Shown: positions 33,154 through 41,612 of the stretch, in pieces
Layout: each line of letters opens with the position of its first letter
How positions within the stretch are numbered: position 1 is the first letter of the stretch
DNA from: Bryobacterales bacterium
GTDB lineage: Bacteria; Acidobacteriota; Terriglobia; Bryobacterales; Bryobacteraceae
Assembly (NCBI GenBank): GCA_016789905.1
Contig: JAEUQC010000059.1
Location: forward strand, 1 to 64,000
Length of the DNA: 64,000 nt
Reading direction: 5' to 3'
Position numbers and translations under genes: made by a program
Notes under the pieces: model-generated
The model's database searches: none
What the model was told of the DNA's origin: nothing
Seen by the model: only the letters and a program-made list of their open reading frames with translations

Positions 33154-33750
33154 ATGAGTTTTGTGGCGCAGTACATCGGGGAATCCATCGAGATCCTGCA
33201 AAAGCTGGATGCCGGCGCGATTGAAAAAATGGTGTCGGTTCTGGTGGCAACTCGTGCCGAAGGCGGCCGTCTCTTCCTGCTCGGCGTCGGCGGGTCGGCG
33301 GCCAATGCCTCCCACGCCGTAAACGACTTCCGCAAAATCGTGGGCCTGGAGGCCTACGCCCCCACCGACAACGTGAGCGAGTTAACAGCCCGGACCAACG
33401 ACGAAGGCTGGGAAGGCGTCTTCGCCAACTGGTTGAAGGTGAGCAAACTGCGCGCCGGGGACTGTGTGTTCGTGCTTTCCGTCGGCGGCGGCAACCTGGA
33501 GAAAAACGTGAGCCCGAATCTGGTGCGCGCCGTGGCCTACGCCAAGGAAGCAGGCGCCTCCGTTGTCGGAATCGTCGGCCGCGACGGCGGCTACACCGCC
33601 ACCGTCGCCGATGCGTGCGTCATTGTGCCGACAGTGAATGTAACCCACACCACCCCCCATGCCGAGGCGTTCCAGGCCGTAGTTTGGCACCTATTGGTCT
33701 CCCATCCGGCGTTGAAGGCAACGGAGACAAAATGGGAGTCGGTACGATAA
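33154..33750 (+). CDS. gmhA: SIS-domain phosphoheptose isomerase (GmhA-like)
   Basis: Sugar isomerase-fold protein of 198 residues, the size of GmhA, which converts sedoheptulose 7-phosphate to heptose 7-phosphate. Substrate-phosphate segments are visible in RLFLLGVGGSAANASHAVNDFRKIV and VFVLSVGGGNLEKN, and a late THTTPHAEAFQAVVWHLLV helix carries the His/Glu region of the active site. Its start follows the previous stop directly (no spacer), and the gmhB-like gene starts inside its 3' end (19-bp overlap). It differs from classical GmhA in the GGGNLEKN loop (usually S-G-x-S), so another keto-sugar phosphate is possible. Confidence 0.85.
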   Translation: MSFVAQYIGESIEILQKLDAGAIEKMVSVLVATRAEGGRLFLLGVGGSAANASHAVNDFRKIVGLEAYAPTDNVSELTARTNDEGWEGVFANWLKVSKLRAGDCVFVLSVGGGNLEKNVSPNLVRAVAYAKEAGASVVGIVGRDGGYTATVADACVIVPTVNVTHTTPHAEAFQAVVWHLLVSHPALKATETKWESVR

Positions 33751-34286
33751 GGCGGGCCATATTTTTGGACCGGGACGGCGTTTTGAACCAGGCCGTCATC
33801 CGCGATGGCAAGCCCTACCCGCCGCAAACAGCGGCGGACGTCCGGCTGGTGGACGGCGCCGCCGATGGCTTGCGCCGGCTGCAATCGCTTGGGTTCCTTC
33901 TGCTGGTGGCGACCAACCAACCCGACGTCGCCCGCGGAACGCAGACGATGGAAGAGTTGTCGGCCATCAACCAGGTGCTGCAGGACGCGCTGCCCTTGGA
34001 TGCCATGCTCATTTGTCCGCACGACAGCGCCGACGCCTGCGAGTGCCGCAAGCCCAAGCCGGGACTTCTCCTGGCCGGGGCGCGTGAATTCGGCTTGGCG
34101 CTGGAGACCTGTTATATGATCGGTGACCGTTGGCGGGATATGGACGCGGCGGCCGCCGCCGGTGTAGCCGGCGTTTGGATCGACTACGGGTATGCGGAAC
34201 GCGAACCGGCCGTGCCGCCGGCCGCCCGCGTGAAGAATTTGCGCGATGCTGTCGATTGGATTGTGAATCAGGAGAGCCGTTCATGA
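33732..34286 (+). CDS. gmhB: D-glycero-D-manno-heptose 1,7-bisphosphate phosphatase
   Basis: HAD-superfamily phosphatase of 184 residues that removes the C7 phosphate. Motif I is AIFLDRDGVLN at residue ~9, with VIRDGKPYPPQ, LLLVATNQPDVARG (motif II Thr), the zinc-binding Cys region ICPHDSADACECRKPKPGLL, and motif IV MIGDRWRDMDAAAAAG. The H/C cluster CPHD-x-x-x-x-CxC is the GmhB hallmark. The ATG at 33732 lies within the end of the isomerase gene; longer in-frame upstream sequence has no family resemblance. It overlaps the transaldolase start by ATGA. Confidence 0.93.
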   Translation: MGVGTIRRAIFLDRDGVLNQAVIRDGKPYPPQTAADVRLVDGAADGLRRLQSLGFLLLVATNQPDVARGTQTMEELSAINQVLQDALPLDAMLICPHDSADACECRKPKPGLLLAGAREFGLALETCYMIGDRWRDMDAAAAAGVAGVWIDYGYAEREPAVPPAARVKNLRDAVDWIVNQESRS

Positions 34287-34981
34287 GCGTGAAGATTTTT
34301 GCCGACGGGGCCGAGAAGGCGCCGATGTTGAAACTGTACGCAAACCCGCGCATTCAGGGGTTCACGACGAATCCGACACTAATGCGAAAGGCTGGCATCA
34401 CCGACTACGAGGCGTTCGCCCGCGACATTCTGGCGGCGATCCCGGACCGGCCCATCTCTTTCGAAGTATTCGCCGACGAGTTCGACGAAATGGAGCGTCA
34501 GGCTGAACGCATCGCGACCTGGGGCGAAAACGTCTACGTTAAGATTCCCGTCACCAATACCCGCGGCGAAAGCGCCGCGCCGCTGGTGCGCCGTCTTGCC
34601 GGCCGCGGCGTGAAACAAAACGTGACGGCGCTGATGACGCTCGCCCAAGTGCGCGAGATCACCGATGCGCTCGCCGCCGGGCCCGCCGCTAACATCAGCG
34701 TGTTTGCCGGTAGAATCGCCGACACCGGCGTGGACCCGCTGCCTATGATGCGCGAGGCACTGGAGATCATGCGCCCCTATCCCCAGTTGGAGTTGATCTG
34801 GGCCAGTCCCCGCGAACTGCTGAACATCGTGCAGGCCGGTGAGATCGGCTGCCACATCATTACTGTAACCACTGATATTTTGAACAAGCTGCCGTTGATC
34901 GGAAAAGACCTGGGCGAATATTCGCTGGAGACGGTGAAGATGTTCCGCGGCGATGCCCTCGCCAGCGGCTTCGGCTTATAA
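34283..34981 (+). CDS. Transaldolase (short, class I)
   Basis: Class I aldolase-fold enzyme of 232 residues, resembling bacterial short transaldolases and fructose-6-phosphate aldolases. KIFADGAEKAPMLKL, IQGFTTNPTLMRKAG, ERIATWGENVYVKIPVTNTRGE (Schiff-base Lys in VKIP) and QNVTALMTLAQVREI are the key blocks, followed by NISVFAGRIADTGVDP and LIWASPRELLNIVQAG. It is unusual in a heptose-nucleotide operon. A transaldolase can form sedoheptulose 7-phosphate from erythrose 4-phosphate and fructose 6-phosphate, so it may feed GmhA. The start overlaps the gmhB stop; the 3' end overlaps the convergent membrane-protein gene by 6 bp. Confidence 0.9.
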   Translation: MSVKIFADGAEKAPMLKLYANPRIQGFTTNPTLMRKAGITDYEAFARDILAAIPDRPISFEVFADEFDEMERQAERIATWGENVYVKIPVTNTRGESAAPLVRRLAGRGVKQNVTALMTLAQVREITDALAAGPAANISVFAGRIADTGVDPLPMMREALEIMRPYPQLELIWASPRELLNIVQAGEIGCHIITVTTDILNKLPLIGKDLGEYSLETVKMFRGDALASGFGL

Positions 34982-37657
34982 CGCCTTCGCGCCGGTGGCG
35001 CCTCGCACGACGCGGATTCTAAGGTCCGACACGCGAACCATATGCACTCGCGGGTCTCCGGGCACGTGTACTTTTTGTTCTGTCGGCGATAGCACTTTGA
35101 TGCGAATACGCGTGTCGCCCGCTGGCGCCACGAATTGAAATGCCGCCCGGTCGCCGTGCTGAAACTCAAACTCCTTAGAGTTGCTGCTCCCCAGTTGCTC
35201 AAATAGGAGTCTCCGTTTGGGGTCGGGGTTCGCGGGGCCGGCGATCGCATCGAAGGAAATTTCGTAGAGCAGCGTCTCTTTTGCCTGATCCCGGCGTGTT
35301 ACCACAACTTCCATCGCCTCTCCCAGCCAATACCACACGCTCATTCCTGCCCGGTCCTCGTGCTGCGGGTTGTGAACTTCTATCAGCGGAGCAACCTCGG
35401 TGGAACTGACTTCAGCCAAAATTCTTGGGTCGTCGGAACGAATCGAGCGCGGCTCGCCGAGCGTAATTCCAAATACCCGCGTCAGGTGCTTGCGCGGATC
35501 ACTTGGTATTCGTGTAACTTGCTCCGTTGGACTTACCGATTCCAGACGAAACGAATTCTTTCCCAGAGCCAGGACAATCGGTACGCTCAGTTGCCCCCGT
35601 CCATTGAATTCGAGCGCGTATTGATGGCCGGTTTCAGTGTTGATAAGCCGAATCTTGCGTAACGGCAATGGGTTGGCAGGGCCAACCTCCGCACCGAATG
35701 AGAGCGGGTATTCTGCGTTTTTGTCTCCCGCCCAGCGATAAAAATCGATCATCATCGAATCCCCTAACCAGTACCACACTGCTGTTCCGGAGCCGTCTTG
35801 ACCCTGCGGGTTGGAAACCTCAATATCCGCCTTCCCAGGGCTCTTTGCCAAGTCCATATATCCAGCCTCTGTCAACGTTGTCAGCAAAGTTGGATCGGAC
35901 AGATCCGGCATCTTCGCGAATGGCAGCGATCCCGGCGGAACCGGAAGGTCGGAGAGTGATCGCGAAATCAGATAGACGCTGCTGTTGCGGGCTGCCAGCG
36001 ACAGCCAGCCTGCCGCAAGTCCATTGGCGTGCAAAATGATGTAGGTTCGTTCTGGGTGCGCTGAGACATAGGCCTCCATCTGACGATACTCTGCGGTGTT
36101 CAGTGTAACGAGCGAACCTTCATGCCCCGCCACCACGCGGTGCTCGGACGCGTAACCGCAAAACCCCAGCGCAAGAAACACCCCGGGAAATACGTATGCC
36201 ACTGACGCCATGTCCGAATTAGTATGCCGGCGAGTTGCCAACGCTGCAACATAGATGCCGCGCACGATGAGTAATATCCAGAAAGGCGCGAAGCTGTCGC
36301 AAATTTTCATGAAGGGATATTTCGCCAAACTGGGGGCGGAGAGTAGCACCAGTAGGAACGCCGCCGGCGTAAACAGCATCGCTAACAAGGGGAATAGATT
36401 GCGGCGCGACCTCGAATAGACCCCAACCGTGCCTAGCAACACGAGCACCACGCCGGCCGTTGTCGTCGATTGACGTTCCAGCGGTGACGGCGTCATGGGC
36501 AGTTGCACCAACCCGCGCGTCCACCCATATAGGGTGCCGCCATCCGGCGCCAGCGCTTCCAGGCCCGGTGACGCTGAAGATGCGATCGTATACTGTTCCT
36601 TCGCAAAGGCGTACGCTCGCGGTACATACGCGGGCACTAGGACCACGGCAAGCAGAACCGTCATCAGCGGAACACGAATCTGGTCGCGGGCGCGCAGTGC
36701 GATAAATCCAATAGTGAGCAAGCCCAGCAGGAAAATGCCGATGACGAAAAACTCCGTGTAGGTGAGCAGGAGATAAGATACCAGCAGCGCGCCAGAACAG
36801 ATACGGAATTTTGCTGTCTCATCTGACAATCGCGACCACAGAAGCAGCAAAGGGAAGACGAAAAGTACGCTCGCTTGGGATAGGTACCCGTCCAAATGTA
36901 TGTGGGTTGTGGCTGGCGCGATGCCTATCCACACAGCCGCCGCGGCAGCATACGGCCGCGCTATCGAGAAGGACCTTGCCAGCGCAAAAGAGACTAAGGC
37001 GAGCAACGCGGCCGTGAATGCGCAGAGCGCGCCGTAGGCCTCTCGCACCGAAGAAAATGAAGCCGTCGCGACATAGGCCTGCGCAACCGATTGTCCCAGC
37101 CGTTTCTCGCGGTTCTGAAACGCCTTGACCATCCACGCTTCTTTCAGCATGTCCGCGTCAGGGGTCGTGAATGGCTTCGACCGGATGAACTCCGCGAGAG
37201 AAGCATAATTGAAGTGATCGATCCTGCCCTTGGCATAGTAGTTCGCCGGTCCCTCGTAGACGGCCGACGCCAATTGAAGGCAGAACACCGAAAGAAACAC
37301 TGCCGCGCCAATGCGCAGGTTGATGGACCTTCCCAGGCCCTCAATACGCAGCCGCTGGTATAGCCGTACCGCGCCCCACAAGCCGATCAGCGCGGGGAGC
37401 GCAAACGCATTCTGTACGGGCACTCCCAAATAGACGAGATTCTGCAGAAGAATGACTTGGGCGCAAAATCCGGCAGAGAAGAGCACAACGCCCCTTCCCC
37501 GGCGCCAGGAACCGTCCGTAAGCAAGACCGAGAGCCAGTACATCCATCCAAGGGAAAAAACTCCGAGGAGTAAAAATTGGAGAAGTAGCAGGAGCATGAA
37601 TGAAGGGTGCGATGAGCTCACCGTGAGCTTCCTGTCGCGATCGCTCCATTGTCGCAT
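34976..37657 (-). CDS. Large polytopic membrane protein with duplicated C-terminal module
   Basis: An 893-residue protein from the ATG at 37657; a longer in-frame start at 37756 would overlap the previous gene. The N-terminal ~520 residues contain about ten to twelve hydrophobic helices and resemble the membrane part of GT-C-type glycosyltransferases. No clear catalytic motif was identified. The C-terminal ~250 residues hold two copies of a ~115-residue beta-rich module: NPQGQDGSGTAVWYWLGDSM ... VSPTEQVTRIPSDPRKHLTRV and NPQHEDRAGMSVWYWLGEAM ... LSPTEQKVHVPGDPRVHMVRV. The modules probably face the periplasm and may bind carbohydrate. A polysaccharide role is inferred from the neighbouring sugar genes. 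It is 10 bp downstream of the giant repeat protein gene, probably one transcript. Confidence 0.75.
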   Translation of the reverse strand: MRQWSDRDRKLTVSSSHPSFMLLLLLQFLLLGVFSLGWMYWLSVLLTDGSWRRGRGVVLFSAGFCAQVILLQNLVYLGVPVQNAFALPALIGLWGAVRLYQRLRIEGLGRSINLRIGAAVFLSVFCLQLASAVYEGPANYYAKGRIDHFNYASLAEFIRSKPFTTPDADMLKEAWMVKAFQNREKRLGQSVAQAYVATASFSSVREAYGALCAFTAALLALVSFALARSFSIARPYAAAAAVWIGIAPATTHIHLDGYLSQASVLFVFPLLLLWSRLSDETAKFRICSGALLVSYLLLTYTEFFVIGIFLLGLLTIGFIALRARDQIRVPLMTVLLAVVLVPAYVPRAYAFAKEQYTIASSASPGLEALAPDGGTLYGWTRGLVQLPMTPSPLERQSTTTAGVVLVLLGTVGVYSRSRRNLFPLLAMLFTPAAFLLVLLSAPSLAKYPFMKICDSFAPFWILLIVRGIYVAALATRRHTNSDMASVAYVFPGVFLALGFCGYASEHRVVAGHEGSLVTLNTAEYRQMEAYVSAHPERTYIILHANGLAAGWLSLAARNSSVYLISRSLSDLPVPPGSLPFAKMPDLSDPTLLTTLTEAGYMDLAKSPGKADIEVSNPQGQDGSGTAVWYWLGDSMMIDFYRWAGDKNAEYPLSFGAEVGPANPLPLRKIRLINTETGHQYALEFNGRGQLSVPIVLALGKNSFRLESVSPTEQVTRIPSDPRKHLTRVFGITLGEPRSIRSDDPRILAEVSSTEVAPLIEVHNPQHEDRAGMSVWYWLGEAMEVVVTRRDQAKETLLYEISFDAIAGPANPDPKRRLLFEQLGSSNSKEFEFQHGDRAAFQFVAPAGDTRIRIKVLSPTEQKVHVPGDPRVHMVRVSDLRIRVVRGATGAKAL

Positions 37658-37667
37658 CGATTGCAAT

Positions 37668-40600
37668 TCACGGGCGAGTCCACACTCCTGCGGTAACCCA
37701 GCCAGACGAGAGGCCCGTGCGGTCTCCCGCGTTGATGTAAAAATTCCGCGGGCCAACGAAGGAAGGCGAGAACGACAACGGCATCAATAGAGTGAGAGAA
37801 TTTCCCGCCCCCGTAGCAGTGAGCGCGGCGCCGGACAGTGTGCAATTCGCATTTGCCACCGAACCTGCCGTTCCTGGTGAGAGCGGCAACCAGGCCCCGT
37901 CGGAGTCGCGGAAGAGGTGGAAGAGATTAGTGGCTCGGTTGAACGCCAGATAACAGGCATTGGACCCGCTAACAGACGAGTTAAGTATGATTAGCGCCGA
38001 TGCTATGTCGGAATGGCCGTTCGCATCGGAAAGGACTGCGGTGAAGGTTTGGCTCACGCCGCTGCCGGAACTCGGAGTGAGCGAACTTACCGTCGGAGCC
38101 GCGGGCGCTCCGTTTGGATTCCACGTGCCAGCGGTGATCCAGCCGGAACTGAGCCCAGACGAATCGGAAGTAGTTATGTACACCGTCTTGCTGCCTGAGA
38201 ATGCGGCGGTGAACGACAGCGGTAGCGTTAAAGTCAGCGTATTGCCAGCCCCGGAGGCGCCAAGTCCGGTACCAGAAAGTGAGCAGTTTGGATTGGAGAC
38301 TGTACTGGCCGTGCCCGGCGTCAGTGAAAGCCAAATACCATCGGAATCACGGAAAAGGTAGAACAGATTAGCGGCGCGACTGAAGGCGAGGTAGCAGGCA
38401 TTGGACCCGCTGAGGGTGCTATTAATCACGACGAGGGCCGACGCGATGTCGGCGAACCCATTGGCGTCGGAAATCACTGCGGTGAACGTCTGTGCCGCCC
38501 CCGAACCGGAACTAGGCGCGAGCGAGGCAACGCTGGGAGCCGAGGGAGATCCCGAAGGGCTCCAGTTGCCGGCCGTGGCCCATCCAGAACTGAGACCTGA
38601 GGTGTCGGTGGCGGTTGCATAGATATTCTTGCTCCCCGAAAACGCTGGCGTGAAACTGAGCGGAAGGCTGATCGTCAGCGCCGTGCCCGAACCGCTGATA
38701 GCAAGGGATGCGCCAGCCAGCGCGCAGTTCGAGTTGGAAACAGAGGTTGCCGCTCCAGGTGTAATCGGCAGCCAGGTGCCATCGGAATCGCGGAAGAGGT
38801 AAAACAGCCCCGCCGCGCGGTTAAATGCCAGATAACAGGCGTTGGTGCCGCTGAGCGAGCCATTGATCACAATAAGTGTGGAGACGATATCGACGTGACC
38901 ATTCGGGTCGGACACAACGAGCGAGAACGTTTGCGTCGCGCCGCTGCCCGAGTTTGGCGTGATGGATGTGATCGCCGGTGCCGCTGGAGCCCCCGGTGTG
39001 GTCCACGTTCCGGCGGTCACCCACCCCGTAGTCCGGCCGGTTGCGTCGTTTACGTTGACATAGAAATTGTGGGTGCCGGAAAAGGGGCTCTTGAACGTCA
39101 GCGGCAGCGTCACGGTTAGCGTCGCGCCAGAACCCGAAAATCCAAGGCCCGTTCCGGCCAGCGTGCAATTGGTATTGGAGACCGAGCCGGCCGAACCCGG
39201 TGTCAACGGAAGCCACGATGCGTCCGAGTCGCGGAATAGGTAGAAACTGTTGGCGGCCCGGCTGAAAGATATGTAGCAGCCGTTGTTGCCGTTGATGGCC
39301 GCATTGATCAGGAAAATTCCGGCCGTGATGTCGCCGAATCCATCAGGATCGGAGACTTGCAGGGAAAAGGTCTGCGACGCGCCGATGCCGCTGTTCGGGG
39401 TGAGAGACGTGAATGTTGGCGGGGCGGGCGGCGCGCCGAGCGTCCAGGTGCCGGCGGTGATCCAGCCAGTAGTGAGATTGGATTGATCGGTCACGCTGGC
39501 GTAGATAGTCTTTGCCCCCGTGAATGATGTCTGGAAAGTAATTGGAAGTACGAGCGTAATCGTATTGGCCGCAGGCGTGATGGTGAGCGCCGCGCCGGAC
39601 AACGTACAGTTCGCGTTCGTGGCGGATGCTGACGACCCGGGCGCCACCGGCTGCCAGGATCCGTCGGAGTCCCGGAAAAGATAAACCAGATTCGCCGGCC
39701 GGCTGAAGAAAAGAAAGCAAGCATTGTTGCCGTTCAAATTGGCGCTGAACAGCACGCTTGCGCCGGCGATATCCAGCGCGCCGTTCGCATCGGCCAATGT
39801 CACAGTAAAGTTCTGGCTAAGGGCAGTCCCGGCGTTGGGTGTAATGGCCGTGAGCGCGGGCGCCGCCGCCGCGCCCGCATTCCACGACCCGGACGGCTGC
39901 CATCCGGAGGTCAAGCCGCCGGAATCGGTCACCGACGCATAAAGGGTCTTCGCGCCGGAAAAGGCGGCCTTGAACGTGATCGGGATGGTCAGGATCAGTT
40001 GATTCCCATTGAGAGAGACACCCAGGCCGTTTCCTCCCAGTACGCAGCTGGCGTTTTCGATTGACGCGATGGAGCCGGGGAAAAGCGCGAGTTGCGCCGA
40101 GTCGGAATCGCGGAAAAGCGTGAACGTGTTCGTTGCGCGGGTGAACGTGATGGAGCAGCCGTTGGCTGTCGAGACGCTCGTGTTAATCAGCAGGTTGGCG
40201 CTGGCGATGTCGAGCGCACCGTTAGCATCGGACATCGCGAGCGTAAACACCTGGGACGTGGCTGAACCCGATACCGGCGACACACTCGTGATGGCGGGTG
40301 CGTTCACGGCCACGGGCGACCAGTTGCCGATCGGCTGCCAACCCGTGCTCTGCCCCGCGTCCGCCACAGCGCCGTAGATCGTCCGGGATCCCGTGACCCC
40401 CGACTTGAATGTGACGGTCAGTACGAGTTGCAATTGATTGCCCGACTTGGCGACCACAACGCTCGCACCATTCACCTCGCACACCGCGTTTTCAATCGTG
40501 ATGGAAGCGCCGGGCGTAACGTTGAGAAAAGTGCCATCGGAATCGCGGAGCAGTGTCAGCGTATTCGTGCTGGCGTTATAGGAGAGATAACACCCATTCG

Positions 40601-41612
40601 ATGTACTCGCCGACGTGTTGAAAAGAACCGCGGCGGTTGTGATATCGGCATATCCATTCCCATCGGTGAATGTGAACGAAAAGGATTGCGCCGTGCCCGT
40701 ACCCGAAGCCGGCGTCACCGCGCCGACAACGGGCGCATGACTCACATAAGGCGTCCACGTTCCCACCGTCTGCCAGCCCGTCGTGAGGCTCAGCGTGTCA
40801 CTCGCCGCGGCGTAGACGGCGCGAGCGCCCGTGAAGGAGGGCTGGAATGTGATCGGAACTGTCAGCGTGAGAAGCGTGCCGCTCGTGGTGACGGAAGCCC
40901 CCGCGCCACTGATAGCGCAGTTCGTATTTTGAACGCTGGCATTTGTGCCCGGTGTCACTGCGAGGAATGCCGAATCGGAGTCCCGGAACAGCGAGAGCGT
41001 GTTCGCCACCCGGTCATACGTGAAGTAGCACCCGTTTGCGGTCGAAAACACGTTGTTAATAAACCCGGCGGCCACCGCGATGTCCTGAGCGCCGTTAGCG
41101 TCGGAAAACGTAAATGCGAAAGTCTGTGAGAGCCCGGACCCGGACGCCGGCGTCACCGTGCCCACAACCGGCGCCGCCGGGGCAACGACGTTCCACGTAC
41201 CGGTCTGCGGCCAACCCGCCCCAAGCGATGCCGCGTCGGTCGCGTTGGCGTAGATATTCTTCGCGCCGCTGAACGCCGCCGAAAACGCTACGGGTAGCGT
41301 GAGAATGAGGCTGCTTGCCGACGACGTTACCGTGAGTGACGACCCCTGCAGCGTGCAGACGCCGTTATCAACACTGCTCGCCGCCCCCGGCGTCAGCGGT
41401 AGCCACACCGCCCCGGCGTCTCTATATAGAGACACTACGTTGCTGGCGCGGTCGTAGTAGATGTAGCAGCCATTGTTGAATGAGTTGGATGTGTTGAAAA
41501 TCACGGCCGCGCTCACCACCGCCGCGCTGCCATTCGCATGGGAGATGTTGAAGGTGAACGTGTTCGAAAGTCCGCCTCCCGATGAAGGCGAGACTGTGAT
41601 CGGTCCGGGTCC
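37668..41612 (-). repeat. Nine tandem ~438-bp coding repeats
   Basis: The 3' two-thirds of the giant surface-protein gene consist of nine in-phase tandem units of about 438 bp. Identity is highest among the last three units (around 37.7-39.0 kb) and falls toward the 41.6-kb end, which suggests that expansion has been recent at the C-terminal side. The array is a likely place for length variation by recombination and for assembly error with short reads. Confidence 0.85.

Noticed and set aside
37668..41612. Tandem repeats considered as a CRISPR-like or satellite array
   Set aside because: Units are ~438 bp, in phase and translate to a conserved repeat with paired Cys; they are coding.
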